A DNA stretch of 64,000 nt from Yeguia hominis (GTDB lineage Bacteria > Bacillota > Clostridia > Oscillospirales > Acutalibacteraceae): positions 1-64,000 of the forward strand of contig NZ_JACRSN010000009.1 in the NCBI RefSeq assembly GCF_014384705.1, given 5' to 3'. The position numbers and the translations under genes were made by a program. Below the pieces are notes generated by a model that worked only from the letters and a program-made list of their open reading frames with translations, did not search any database and was not told the DNA's origin. Below are positions 8,322 through 17,642 of this stretch, one piece after another (position 1 is the stretch's first letter; the number at the start of each line of letters is the position of its first letter).

Positions 8322-8363
8322 GTAAAAAACCGGCAGGATGCACACAAAGCGCCATCCTGCCGG
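8322..8363 (-). terminator. Terminator of the O-acetylation operon
   Basis: CCGGCAGGATG (8330-8340) pairs with CATCCTGCCGG (8353-8363), followed on the minus strand by TTTTTT. It lies 10 bases after the DHHW gene. Confidence 0.9.
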
Positions 8364-8373
8364 TATAGGATGC

Positions 8374-9495
8374 CTACTGAATCCAGGCGGTATTGGTGTC
8401 AGTCGCAAGGTTGTCGACGCCGTAAAGGAAGAGCAGTTCTTCGATGTTGTTTTCCGCTACGAGCGAGGAGAGCGGCTGACGGTAATAGCGCATGTCGACG
8501 AGATAAATCTCGCGGTAATGCTGTGCAAGAAAGGTTGTCATACAGTGCGCAAAGGAGTCCTTGACGATCAGGAGACTGCCCTTTGGCGCAGACTGGTTTT
8601 CGATTTTGACCAGACCGTGATTCCCATCCAGAAAAACCGGATACTTGTCGTCTTCTTCCAGATGTTCCCGGAAAAAGAGGCTGTCCTGTACAACAGGGTC
8701 AACTCCGGCATCCGAGATCGTAACCTGATAAGGGCCGTTTTGGTTGCTCCAAAGTTCGATATCGTCCGGGGCGTTGAACCAGAGACCGCTTCTGGAATAG
8801 GTCGTGCCGTAGAATCCGGGGACGATTTCTTTTTCATACTCTGTAACGGGGGCAATTCCCGCTGCCTTGCAAAACTCTGTGTACATGAGATAAGCGCCTT
8901 CGGTGGTGAGATGATGATCCGTGCGGTAATAAAGCGGGAGCGTATCCCGGTTTTCCAGAAAAGCCGGACGCAGATCGATCAGAGAGATGGAGCCCAGGTT
9001 TTCCTGTGCGGTTTGGAAGATTTCGTCATCATGATAGGGCTCATGTACAGCAGGAAGCTTTTCTTCCAAAATCGATCCGGTCGAGGGAACCAGCAAAAAT
9101 TTGGCGGGAAGACCGGTATTCTCCGCAAACTGGCGGAACCGCGACACATTGGATGCAACGGTTTCCTCGCTGTACGCGACGGGTGTGCTGATGAGATACC
9201 CGTCTTTTCCCTGGTAAATTCCGGAATTTCCGCCTCGGCCGGTATACAGCTCATAATATGCGTTGAGACCGACAAAAAATTTGCGGCCGGGGAAATGATC
9301 GGAGAGATACCGCTCAATGCTGCTGCCCAGAGAACCATCCGTCAAGGATGACCAGGAGAATACCGGCGTTTTTTCCAGCACGCGTTTTTCTGCGGAGGAA
9401 TACGCTTCTTTTGGCAAAACAAAGAAGAGTATCGTCAAAACGCCGACAAACAGCAAAAAGACAAAGGACGGCACGCGTCGTTTTTGATTTTCCAT
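8374..9495 (-). CDS. DHHW family protein (AlgJ/AlgX-like O-acetylation partner)
   Basis: This 373-residue protein has one N-terminal membrane anchor (about residues 10-27) and an extracytoplasmic SGNH-like domain. The family motif TDHH lies at 192-195 followed by TTEGAY, and a second Ser-containing loop VKDSF occurs near residue 320. DHHW/AlgX-type proteins act outside the membrane and transfer acetyl groups delivered by an MBOAT partner to surface polysaccharide. It is 15 bases downstream of the MBOAT gene, which fits. The polymer acetylated is unknown. Confidence 0.85.
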   Translation of the reverse strand: MENQKRRVPSFVFLLFVGVLTILFFVLPKEAYSSAEKRVLEKTPVFSWSSLTDGSLGSSIERYLSDHFPGRKFFVGLNAYYELYTGRGGNSGIYQGKDGYLISTPVAYSEETVASNVSRFRQFAENTGLPAKFLLVPSTGSILEEKLPAVHEPYHDDEIFQTAQENLGSISLIDLRPAFLENRDTLPLYYRTDHHLTTEGAYLMYTEFCKAAGIAPVTEYEKEIVPGFYGTTYSRSGLWFNAPDDIELWSNQNGPYQVTISDAGVDPVVQDSLFFREHLEEDDKYPVFLDGNHGLVKIENQSAPKGSLLIVKDSFAHCMTTFLAQHYREIYLVDMRYYRQPLSSLVAENNIEELLFLYGVDNLATDTNTAWIQ

Positions 9496-9510
9496 GTTCT
9501 TGTGCCCTCC

Positions 9511-10908
9511 TTAAAAGCGAAAATATAGGAACGGATTGTAGGTTTGCCGGACAAGGGACGCGGTGCAGAGAAATAGAACCGCGGTGCAGACGCCAAGTTC
9601 TGCGGCCCAGCACCAGCGCGCATTTTGGATACGGTAGTAAAAACGTTTTCCGAGCGGCAGGCATGCAAAAATTGCGACGGCAAACAGCGGAAGATAAGAA
9701 AGAATCAGCGGCAGCGCTTCTGTGCTGATCCAGCCGCTTCGCAGGGAAAACATCCCGTGCAGATAACTGCCCATGGCGGAAAGATCGGTGAAGTCGAACA
9801 GAACCCAGCCGAGAACGATGAAGAAGAGCGCGTAAAGGTGCGAGAAAAACGCCGGCAAGCGCTCCAGAACTTTCAGCAGGAAGAATTTTTCGAAAATCAG
9901 GAGAAGGCCGAAATATAATCCCCAAAGGACAAAGTTCCAGCTTGCCCCGTGCCAGAGACCGGTTAAAAACCAGACAATCAGCAAATTGAGCAGAAGGCGG
10001 GGCTTGCCTTTCCGGTTGCCGCCCAGCGGAATATACACATATTCCCGGAACCAGGTGCCGAGCGAAATATGCCAGCGCCGCCAGAATTCCGTGATGCTTT
10101 TGGAAATATAGGGATAGTCAAAGTTCTTCAGGAATTCAAACCCGAACATATTTCCAAGCCCGCGCGCCATGTCGGAATATCCGCTGAAATCGAAATAAAT
10201 TTGCAGTGCAAACGCAAAAATGCCGACCCAGGAGCCGATGAGTCCGTTTTCTGCACCGGTCGCTTTGAGGGTGCTCCAAAGGCTGCCCATCTGGTTGGCA
10301 ATCAGAACTTTTTTGGCGAGCCCGACAAGAAAAATCTTGACGCCGCGGTTAAACTGCGCCCAGTTTTCCCGCCGGTTGTCCAGCTGGTCGGCAACATCGA
10401 CATAGCGGACAATCGGGCCGGCGATCAGCTGCGGAAACAGCGCAACATAGGTGCCGAAAGAGATGAAATTGCGCTGCACCGGAGAGTCGTTGCGGTAAAC
10501 GTCGATGGTGTACGACATGGTTTGAAAGGTATAAAAGGAGATGCCGATGGGAAGCGGGATCAGCGGCACCGCCAGCGCTGCGGCCGGGAAAATCGCGTTT
10601 ACCGTTTCCGTGACAAAGCCTGCATATTTAAAGAATCCCAAAAGGCCGAGGTTAATCACAATCGAGGTTACCAGAAGCACTTTGGCAAGGCGCTTCCGAT
10701 CCCGATAGCGGTTAATCAGCAATCCGTAGCCGTAGTTGACCGCGGTGGAAAAGAGCATGAGCAGAATAAATACCGGTTCTCCATAACCGTAAAACACGAG
10801 GTTTGCGACAAATAAAAACGGATTGCGAAACCGTCTCGGCAAAATATAATAAATCAGCAGTACCGCCGCAAGGTACAGAAAAATAAACAACAGACTGGAA
10901 AAAACCAA
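9511..10908 (-). CDS. MBOAT family O-acyltransferase (AlgI/DltB-like)
   Basis: The start is TTG at 10908, nine bases after AGGAGG. The 465-residue product is a multi-spanning membrane protein of normal AlgI length. It has the conserved WRRWHISL (His280) and the putative catalytic His320 in LTGLWHGASWNF. MBOAT proteins of this branch move acyl groups across the membrane for O-acetylation of exopolysaccharide or wall polymers. The adjacent DHHW gene is the expected secreted partner. It is not DltB itself, because no dltA or dltC accompany it. Confidence 0.88.
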   Translation of the reverse strand: MVFSSLLFIFLYLAAVLLIYYILPRRFRNPFLFVANLVFYGYGEPVFILLMLFSTAVNYGYGLLINRYRDRKRLAKVLLVTSIVINLGLLGFFKYAGFVTETVNAIFPAAALAVPLIPLPIGISFYTFQTMSYTIDVYRNDSPVQRNFISFGTYVALFPQLIAGPIVRYVDVADQLDNRRENWAQFNRGVKIFLVGLAKKVLIANQMGSLWSTLKATGAENGLIGSWVGIFAFALQIYFDFSGYSDMARGLGNMFGFEFLKNFDYPYISKSITEFWRRWHISLGTWFREYVYIPLGGNRKGKPRLLLNLLIVWFLTGLWHGASWNFVLWGLYFGLLLIFEKFFLLKVLERLPAFFSHLYALFFIVLGWVLFDFTDLSAMGSYLHGMFSLRSGWISTEALPLILSYLPLFAVAIFACLPLGKRFYYRIQNARWCWAAELGVCTAVLFLCTASLVRQTYNPFLYFRF

Positions 10909-10939
10909 ACGGATCTTCCTCCTCTATCTTGATTGTATG

Positions 10940-10974
10940 AAAAGAAGCGGGCGGACCACTTTGCCCACCCGCTT
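10940..10974 (-). terminator. Terminator after the DUF4358 gene
   Basis: AAGCGGG and CCCGCTT arms (10945-10951 and 10968-10974) with an inner GG/CC pairing are followed on the minus strand by CTTTTC. It separates the DUF4358/SGNH pair from the MBOAT/DHHW pair. Confidence 0.6.
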
Positions 10975-10988
10975 GGCTCCATTTAATT

Positions 10989-11471
10989 TTAAGCGAAAAA
11001 TCCGTCGTAAATGGATTGGATTTCCGCATATTTGGGAGAAAGGAAAAGACAGAGATAGTTGCCGTTTGTTTTCACTTCGCATTTCTGCGCAAGCGCATAA
11101 TTCTCTGCGTCATAGCTTTGCGACTGATTTTTGACTTCCTTGAGCCGATTTTCCAGCTTTTCCTGAATCCGGCCTGCAGCAGCAGAGTCAACCGCCTCTA
11201 CCATCAGAACCTCATCGGGGAAGACGCTGCCGAATGTCCCGATAAAGCAGGCCGATTGTTTGACGTCGGCTTCCTGGATGCCGTAAAGATTCAGAAGATC
11301 GGAAGTGGCGAGCACAGAAACCAGACCCGGATCGTCTCCGTACAGCTCAGAAGTAATTTTGGTTCGAACTTCTTCCAGATTGACGTCTTTTGCCGATGCG
11401 TTGGAAGCACAGGCGGAGAATGAGAACAGCAGCAAAATTGCAAGGAGCAGCGCAGTCAGTTTTTTCATCAT
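10989..11471 (-). CDS. DUF4358 domain lipoprotein
   Basis: This 160-residue protein begins with a signal peptide ending LFSFSAC, giving a clear lipobox with Cys at about 21. The rest matches the layout of DUF4358 proteins, which occur next to MBOAT/DHHW genes in Clostridia and have no assigned activity. It is encoded two bases after the SGNH gene, indicating co-transcription. It is likely an outer-face lipoprotein accessory to surface polymer modification, by context only. Confidence 0.8.
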   Translation of the reverse strand: MMKKLTALLLAILLLFSFSACASNASAKDVNLEEVRTKITSELYGDDPGLVSVLATSDLLNLYGIQEADVKQSACFIGTFGSVFPDEVLMVEAVDSAAAGRIQEKLENRLKEVKNQSQSYDAENYALAQKCEVKTNGNYLCLFLSPKYAEIQSIYDGFFA

Positions 11472-11473
11472 AG

Positions 11474-12400
11474 TCAGATCCTTTCTGTGTCAGGGGATGC
11501 AGCGCCGGCTTTTTCAGGCGCTGTGTGGGTATAAAGATAATCCGCCCAGGTCTGGCAGCCGCTATCGGTGAAATGGATGCCCATACCGTCCGGGCCGGGA
11601 TCGCTGCAATAATCTGCAATCAAAAATCCGTTGTCATCGTGCATGACGGAAGCAACATCCAGATAATACCATCCGTTTTCCTCGCAGACAGCAAGCAGCT
11701 TCTCATTGTATTCCGTGATGGTCTGGTTGTTGAGCGTTTCCCACTCGGTTCCTTCTGCCTTCGGCGTAACAGACTGGACATAGATTGTGGCGTCAGGCGT
11801 TTTTTCAAGAATTTTTCCAATCAGCGTCTGGAAGGATTCGACCGAAGCGTCCACACCGTAAGCGCCGATGTCGTTCATGCCGAGCATGATATAGACTTTT
11901 TTGGCGCCGGTCAGCGGAATGGCGTCCTCAATGCGCATCTTTTCGCCCTGATAGGAAGGATGGACAGATTCCTCACTGACATCCCAGAGCGCATTGTTGC
12001 TTCCGAGGCTGCCGGAAGTCAGGAACTTTGCGTTTCCCATCACGCCGGTCGCAACGTTGTAGTATTCCAGTTTTAAGCTGACAGAGTCGCCGACAAAAAC
12101 CGCGTCGTCGAAATAGCTGGCATCCACACGGGCAGATTCCGCAACCAGCCCCGGTGCAGCATCCGTGCCGGAAGGCGCAGGGTCAGAGGAGCTTTCTGAA
12201 GACGGCTCATCCGACGAAACCTCTGAAGAAGCCTCGCTGGAAGACGCGGCAGGATTTTCGGCTTCGCTTGCGGAATCTTCACTGATGGCAGAATAGGCGC
12301 TGTCGGAATCAGAATCTTTTCCACAGGCGGAAAAAACAAGCAGAAAGGCACAGAGCAGTGCAAGGGCGGAGAGGACACGGGGGAATTTTTGATGATTCAT
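11474..12400 (-). CDS. SGNH/GDSL-type esterase lipoprotein
   Basis: The start at 12400 (MNHQKFPR) has GGAG nine bases upstream. The signal peptide ends LVFSAC with lipid-anchor Cys26. A Ser/Asp/Glu-rich linker spans about 29-83. The SGNH domain follows, with block I VFVGDSVS (nucleophile Ser106), a GMNDIG block III, and a His in GIHFTDSG near the end as the base. Such enzymes hydrolyse or transfer acyl esters on polysaccharides. With the neighbouring MBOAT and DHHW genes it points to acetylation and deacetylation of a surface polymer. Confidence 0.85.
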   Translation of the reverse strand: MNHQKFPRVLSALALLCAFLLVFSACGKDSDSDSAYSAISEDSASEAENPAASSSEASSEVSSDEPSSESSSDPAPSGTDAAPGLVAESARVDASYFDDAVFVGDSVSLKLEYYNVATGVMGNAKFLTSGSLGSNNALWDVSEESVHPSYQGEKMRIEDAIPLTGAKKVYIMLGMNDIGAYGVDASVESFQTLIGKILEKTPDATIYVQSVTPKAEGTEWETLNNQTITEYNEKLLAVCEENGWYYLDVASVMHDDNGFLIADYCSDPGPDGMGIHFTDSGCQTWADYLYTHTAPEKAGAASPDTERI

Positions 12401-12515
12401 GCCAATAAACTCCATTCCTTAAAAATTTGGACTTTTTTTGGTCCGTCTTTCCAGCGGACACAACTATATCAAGTATAAATAGAAGAAACAGGGATGTCAA
12501 GAAAAACGATCCGAT

Positions 12516-13439
12516 TTAGGAGACTTTTGACGGAACCTGCGGCGTGCGTTTGTCCGGAAGCTGTGCAAGAATAGTTGCGGCAAACATAAGCACACAGCCG
12601 ATCAGTTCCCGCACGGTAAACGCTTCTTTCAGAATCAGCCAGCTGGAGAGTACCGCAATGACAGATTCCAGGCTCATAATCAGCGCCGCCGTTGTCGCGC
12701 TGACATCCTTCTGGCCGATAATCTGCAGCGTATAGGCGACGCCGCTGGAGAGTACGCCGGCATAAAGAATCGGAAGAATTCCGGCTGTAATATCCGGGAT
12801 GGAAGGCGTTTCGAACAGAAACATGGGAATCGCCGAAAGAATGCCTGCGACAAAGAACTGAATGCAGGACATCCGGACGCCGTCCACCTTGGGCGAAAAA
12901 TGCTCGACAATCAGAATATGGATTGCAAAGGAAACCGCACAAATCAGCACATACAGGTCGCCGGTTCCGATTTGAAATTCTTCGTTGATGCAGAGCAGAT
13001 AGAGCCCGCCGACCGCAAGCGCGACGCCGACCCAGACAGACCACGAAACATGCCGCCGGAAAAGAAGACCGAGAATGGGGACGAGGACGATATAAAGCGC
13101 GGTAATAAACCCAGCTTTCCCCGCAGTGGTGTAAGAAATACCCAATTGCTGAATGGAACTTGCAATCCCCAGAACAATACCGCAGGCAATTCCGCCGGTC
13201 CAAAGCGTTTTTTGCGCTTTGCGGCGCACGGCGGGATCTTCCGCCGGATGCCGGCCGGTCAGTTTGTCAAATAAAAAAATGCAGGGAATCAGAACGATTC
13301 CACCGACAATGCTTCGAATTGCATTAAAGGTGAACGGTCCGATGTAGGACATTCCGAGGCTTTGTGCGACAAACGCGGTGCCCCAGATCGTTGCGGTCAA
13401 AAGAAGGAGCAGATTGCCCCGCAGTTTTTTGGCAGACAT
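12516..13439 (-). CDS. EamA/DMT superfamily transporter
   Basis: This 307-residue product has ten predicted hydrophobic helices in two EamA repeats, the normal DMT layout. The N-terminus, LLLLTATIWGTAFVAQSLG, is typical. Members export amino acids, nucleotides or drugs; the substrate is not readable here. A run of basic residues and Pro/Thr/Val forms a cytoplasmic tail. It appears to be a single-gene unit between the SGNH gene and the radical SAM operon. Confidence 0.88.
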   Translation of the reverse strand: MSAKKLRGNLLLLLTATIWGTAFVAQSLGMSYIGPFTFNAIRSIVGGIVLIPCIFLFDKLTGRHPAEDPAVRRKAQKTLWTGGIACGIVLGIASSIQQLGISYTTAGKAGFITALYIVLVPILGLLFRRHVSWSVWVGVALAVGGLYLLCINEEFQIGTGDLYVLICAVSFAIHILIVEHFSPKVDGVRMSCIQFFVAGILSAIPMFLFETPSIPDITAGILPILYAGVLSSGVAYTLQIIGQKDVSATTAALIMSLESVIAVLSSWLILKEAFTVRELIGCVLMFAATILAQLPDKRTPQVPSKVS

Positions 13440-13483
13440 AAGAAAACTCCTTTACCAGTCATCATGAAATATACAACACATCG

Positions 13484-14392
13484 CTAACGACCCGGTGCGA
13501 GAACACCGGTATTGTCAAACGGAGGAATAAAACTTTCTTCTGCGGTGCCGCCCTCCTGAATGAATCCGTTTTCAATTCCGAGGTCGGCGGCATAATCCAC
13601 AAGCTCGTCATATTCTTCCTGCGAAACAGGCCGGCGCAGTTCGGGCGGAAGATCGGGCCGGGAAACCGGCGTGTACTGGTTCATCAGGCTGTACCAGATC
13701 CGGTTGCCGTAAGTTTCAAACAGCGCCTGGATCACCGCTTTGGAATCCGAAAGCTGACCGGGCAGAAGCAGATGGCGGACAATGGTTCCGCGCTGCATGA
13801 TGCCGTCCTCATCCAGAACAGCGCTGCCGGTTTGGCGCACCATTTCCGCAATGGCCTGTTTTGCGCATTCCGGATAGTCGGCTGCCTGCGAATACCGTGC
13901 GGCAAGCGCAGAGGAGGCATATTTAAAGTCCGGCAGATAAATGTCCACCAGACCGTCAAGCAGCTGCAGCGTCTTTGGCAGTTCATAGCCGCCGGTGTTG
14001 TAGATAACCGGAATTCCAAGCCCGTTCCGCCGGCTTTCCTGCAGCGCCGCACGGATCTGTGGGACAAAGTGCGTCGGTGTAATGAGATTGATGTTGTGTG
14101 CGCCTTGCGCTTTCAGCTCAAAGAAGATTTCGCATAGGCGCTGTGTGGAAATCGGCAATCCCGATTCTCCGCCGGAAATCTGGTCGTTCTGACAGTACAC
14201 ACACCGCAGCGAACAGCCGGAAAAGAAAACGGCGCCGGAGCCGCGCGTGCCGGAAAGACAAGGCTCTTCCCAAAAATGCAGCGCAGCGCGCGCGACCCGC
14301 AGCGTATCGTCCATTCCGCAAAATCCGGTTTCTCCGGCAGTGCGGTTGACACGGCAGGCGCGCGGACAAAGGATGCAGCAGGCGATATTCAT
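13484..14392 (-). CDS. Radical SAM protein, PflA-related (COG1313-like)
   Basis: The start at 14392 (MNIACCILCP) follows AGGAG; upstream residues in the longer frame belong to the preceding MATE gene. The 302-residue protein has the radical SAM motif CSLRCVYC (Cys60, Cys64, Cys67), which binds a [4Fe-4S] cluster and S-adenosylmethionine. An additional N-terminal set (Cys5/6, Cys9, Cys13, Cys25) resembles a second metal site seen in this subgroup. The subgroup is annotated as pyruvate formate-lyase activating-like, but its substrate is not established. It is 10 bases downstream of the MATE gene. Confidence 0.85.
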   Translation of the reverse strand: MNIACCILCPRACRVNRTAGETGFCGMDDTLRVARAALHFWEEPCLSGTRGSGAVFFSGCSLRCVYCQNDQISGGESGLPISTQRLCEIFFELKAQGAHNINLITPTHFVPQIRAALQESRRNGLGIPVIYNTGGYELPKTLQLLDGLVDIYLPDFKYASSALAARYSQAADYPECAKQAIAEMVRQTGSAVLDEDGIMQRGTIVRHLLLPGQLSDSKAVIQALFETYGNRIWYSLMNQYTPVSRPDLPPELRRPVSQEEYDELVDYAADLGIENGFIQEGGTAEESFIPPFDNTGVLAPGR

Positions 14393-14402
14393 TCTGATTC
14401 TC

Positions 14403-15752
14403 CTATAGGTCCGAGACGACGTTGTTGATCCACTTTTTCGAATAGACGCGCGGAATTCCGAGAATCGGTTTGGCGATTTTTTCGGTGCTGACACAGAGGA
14501 AAACCGCCCAGAGCGGAAAGCCGAGATAGACGCCTAAAAATCCGAGCGGCATGCCGAGCAGCCAGACGGAGAGCGTGTCTAGGAGACAGGCAAACTTGGT
14601 GTCGCCGCCGCTTCGGCAGACACCGACAATGACCAGCATATTGATAGAGTCCGGTATGGTGGTCAGACCGTGCAGCAAAAGCAGTTCGTTTGCGAACTGA
14701 AGCGTTTCGTCCGAAACGTTATAAATCGAAAGAATGAGCGGACGCAATAAAATGACGGCAACACAGACGACAGAGCCGATCACGAGCATCAGAATCATAA
14801 AGCGTTTGCTGTCCGCAAAGGCTTCTTCCTCTTTGCCAGCGCCGATTTTGTTGCCGATCATGATTGCAGCGGCATTTCCGGCTCCGCGGACAAAGACAAG
14901 CAGCATCTGTGCAATGGTGTTGGCAATCTGGACGGCGGCGACGGCGTTTGTGCCCAAAAGCCCGAAGGCGACAGAATAAAGCGAGGTGCCGATGGACCAG
15001 AGCGTTTCGTTGATGAGAACCGGTGCGGTAGTTTTTACATACCGGCGGACAAACATGCGGTCAAAGCAGAAAAGCTCCCGGAAAGTTGCGGCGCCGGCCA
15101 TTTTGTGGCGGTAAATGAAGAAAACCAGCACCGCGCACTCGACGGTACGGGCGATAACCGTTGCGATGGCGGCGCCGTTGACGCCGAGCGCCGGCGCACC
15201 CAAGAGCCCGAAAATCAGGATGGCGTTTCCCACAATATTGATCATCATGGAGAGCACGCTGGTAAAGGTTGGCAATTTCATGTTTCCGGTAGACCGGCAG
15301 ACAACGGAAAGCGCAAATCCGATCACGGTCGGAACGTAGCTGATTCCGACGATGGAGAGATAGCCTGCGCCGTAGTCGATGACGGATGCTTCATGGGCAT
15401 AAAAATTGATGAGCGTTCGGGGCAGAAAAATTGCGCCGACTGTAAAGAGCAGCGCGGCGGTAATGCCCAGAATGTACATCATACCGATGGTTCGCCGTGT
15501 GTTCCGGACATCCTTTGCACCCCAAAACTGTGCCAGAAAGACCGATGCGCCGGAAAAAATGCCGAACGAGATGAGGTTGAGAAGAAAGAAAATCTGGTTT
15601 GCGGCACCGGCGGCTGCAACCTGTTCGTCGCCAAGCCGGCCGAGCATAATCACGTCGGCAAGATTGACGGCGGAAGCGACCAGAAACTGCATGGAGATCG
15701 GAAGCGTCAGCCGCAGCGCTTCGCGCAGGAATGCTTTGTTTTGCTGTTTCAT
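14403..15752 (-). CDS. MATE family efflux transporter
   Basis: This 449-residue product has about twelve hydrophobic helices and the two-fold pseudo-repeat of MATE transporters, with LPISMQFLVASAVNLADVIMLG near the start. MATE proteins export cationic drugs or metabolites using Na+ or H+. The C-terminal tail resembles the Clostridia branch of the family. It is the third gene of an AraC regulator, M28 peptidase, MATE, radical SAM operon. The substrate is unknown. Confidence 0.9.
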   Translation of the reverse strand: MKQQNKAFLREALRLTLPISMQFLVASAVNLADVIMLGRLGDEQVAAAGAANQIFFLLNLISFGIFSGASVFLAQFWGAKDVRNTRRTIGMMYILGITAALLFTVGAIFLPRTLINFYAHEASVIDYGAGYLSIVGISYVPTVIGFALSVVCRSTGNMKLPTFTSVLSMMINIVGNAILIFGLLGAPALGVNGAAIATVIARTVECAVLVFFIYRHKMAGAATFRELFCFDRMFVRRYVKTTAPVLINETLWSIGTSLYSVAFGLLGTNAVAAVQIANTIAQMLLVFVRGAGNAAAIMIGNKIGAGKEEEAFADSKRFMILMLVIGSVVCVAVILLRPLILSIYNVSDETLQFANELLLLHGLTTIPDSINMLVIVGVCRSGGDTKFACLLDTLSVWLLGMPLGFLGVYLGFPLWAVFLCVSTEKIAKPILGIPRVYSKKWINNVVSDL

Positions 15753-15769
15753 AATAATCCCTCAAACTT

Positions 15770-16714
15770 TCATGCGCCGGAAGATTCTGAGAGGCGCAAA
15801 ATAAATCTGCGGAGCAGATCCAGATTGGTTTCGTCAAACACCGTGTCGCGCGGCGTGTGGATCCGGCTCAGATAAAGTCCAAAGAGCCTGGATTTCCGCA
15901 ATGCGGCGACAACGGCGTACTTTTGAAATCCGATTTGATCGGATGGGTAGAAAATCGAAGCGGACGAACAAACAACCGCTTTTTTTTGCGGATCCGCAGG
16001 CAACGCTTCCTGAAATTTCTCAAAGAGCGCCCCGTCTGCTACAAAACGCCGGTTTGCCGCAAACAGCAGCGTATCCCCGTCAGAAACGCAGTCGAAGTTC
16101 ACGACAGCTGTATTCCGAAGCGTCTTTTTGTGTCGGCGCCGAAAGGCGGAGGAGCCGATCAGGCCGCATTCTTCTCTGTCAAAAAAGACAAAGGCAATTT
16201 TTCGGTCGGCCAAAGCTTCCGGAGAGAGACTGAGAATGGCTTCGGTCAGCGCAATGACGCCTGAGGTGTTGTCATTGCTGGTATGGCGGTTGGCCGGACC
16301 AAAGAGCAGCAGTGCACAAAAGAGGAGGAGCGCCAGCAGGTAGGCAAAAAAAGAAGCCTCTCCGCTTTTGGTGATCCAAAAGACCATTTGCTGAACGCAG
16401 ATGCTCAGCGCAACCAGAAGGAGCACCAGAAAAAGCTGGTATAGCACAGAAACGAACAGATTGCGCGGGGCGATGAAATTCGGAAAAGGCAGCACTGCAC
16501 AGGTGTCATAGTGCGCGGTAAAGAGCAGATCCGCGCGGTCCGCGTCTCCGACGACGACATTGACCGTTCCGCTCGTCAGGCCGTGCCGTTCCTCAAATAC
16601 CGGGTATCCTGCGGCGGAAAGCTTATCGGTCAGGCGACGGCGAAAAGCGGCCTTTTGCCGGCGGGTTTTGCGTACCTGCCATTTTTCGAGAATTTCCTGA
16701 GAAAAGCGGGTCAT
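15770..16714 (-). CDS. M28 family metallopeptidase with a membrane insertion
   Basis: The 314-residue protein keeps the M28 two-zinc set: His68 in TAHYD, Asp148 in SNDNTSG, Glu181/Glu182 in REECG, Asp208 in NFDCVSDGD, and His286 in RIHTPRD. Between His68 and Asp148 it has two strongly hydrophobic helices (about residues 87-115 and 120-140), so the catalytic domain appears interrupted by a membrane hairpin. M28 enzymes are aminopeptidases or related. The start codon overlaps the AraC gene stop by four bases, implying translational coupling. Confidence 0.8.
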   Translation of the reverse strand: MTRFSQEILEKWQVRKTRRQKAAFRRRLTDKLSAAGYPVFEERHGLTSGTVNVVVGDADRADLLFTAHYDTCAVLPFPNFIAPRNLFVSVLYQLFLVLLLVALSICVQQMVFWITKSGEASFFAYLLALLLFCALLLFGPANRHTSNDNTSGVIALTEAILSLSPEALADRKIAFVFFDREECGLIGSSAFRRRHKKTLRNTAVVNFDCVSDGDTLLFAANRRFVADGALFEKFQEALPADPQKKAVVCSSASIFYPSDQIGFQKYAVVAALRKSRLFGLYLSRIHTPRDTVFDETNLDLLRRFILRLSESSGA

Positions 16715-17565
16715 CGGGACAGGCTCCTTTCTGCTTGTGTGTGGTGAACCTGCGTCCGGTAAGCGCTGGGCGTCAGGTGAAAATATTTCTGAAACAGCCG
16801 GTTGAAAGAACGGATGTTGCGAAATCCGGCTTCATAGGCGATATCGATAATCCGGTCAGAGGAGAACGAAAGCGCCGCCGCGGCTTTTTCGAGCCGGTAT
16901 AGCGCTAAATAATCCATAAAACTCATCGAAGCGGCTTTTTGAAACTGATGTGCGAAATAATATTTGGAGTACCCGCAGCAGGAGGCGATTTGTTCCAGCG
17001 TGATTTCCTCGCGGTAATGTGCACTCAGATAGGCGAGAACGGTTTCCAAAAGTGCCGACGCGTTGCGCAGACGGGTGCGCTCCTCCGGCAGAATGGGTGC
17101 GCTTTTCAGTTCCCGCAGAAGCAGCAAAAGCAATTTTGCGGTTTCCAGCGCCACTGCGGCCTGATAGCCCGGCTGCCGTTCGGCATCCTCTTTGAGAATT
17201 GTGGCGATAATTTCCCGGAGCGCCGGATAAGCGCAGTCTCCGGGAGAAATCCGGCTGCAGCAAAGCCGGCGTTCGGCAAGCGATTTGCAGGACTGCGGAA
17301 CATAAAGTTTCATGAGCAATTCGCAGTTCTCGGTTTCTGTCCGCATGCTGTGAATTTCGCCGGGCAAAAACAGACAAAAATCACCTTTTTGCAGCAGAAG
17401 GGTCTCCGTTTCATTGGAGGCGAGAAGCGAGCCTTCTGTGACAAACAGCAATTCGACTTCCCGGTGGAAATGTGCGGCGTAGGTGATGTTCCGGCTTGCT
17501 TTGTTGATAAAGGGATATTCCGCGGTGGCGGGGTTGATATCAGATTCGAAAAGAATCGGCTTCAT
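16711..17565 (-). CDS. AraC family transcriptional regulator
   Basis: The start at 17565 (MKPILFESD) follows GGAGGTGG. The 284-residue protein has an N-terminal cupin-like sugar-sensing domain, with a histidine-containing HFHREVELLFV segment, and two C-terminal helix-turn-helix motifs, including ITLEQIASCCGYSKYYF and IIDIAYEAGFRNIRSFNRLF. It is divergent from the GH3 gene, 137 bases away, so it is the likely activator of that glycan group. It also heads the M28/MATE/radical SAM operon. Confidence 0.9.
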   Translation of the reverse strand: MKPILFESDINPATAEYPFINKASRNITYAAHFHREVELLFVTEGSLLASNETETLLLQKGDFCLFLPGEIHSMRTETENCELLMKLYVPQSCKSLAERRLCCSRISPGDCAYPALREIIATILKEDAERQPGYQAAVALETAKLLLLLLRELKSAPILPEERTRLRNASALLETVLAYLSAHYREEITLEQIASCCGYSKYYFAHQFQKAASMSFMDYLALYRLEKAAAALSFSSDRIIDIAYEAGFRNIRSFNRLFQKYFHLTPSAYRTQVHHTQAERSLSR

Positions 17566-17642
17566 CGCAGACCACCTCCGATCCCATTCTATCATAAAAC
17601 CAGGAAAAAGCAACTGAAGTCCATATTTTCGCAAGAAAAGCT

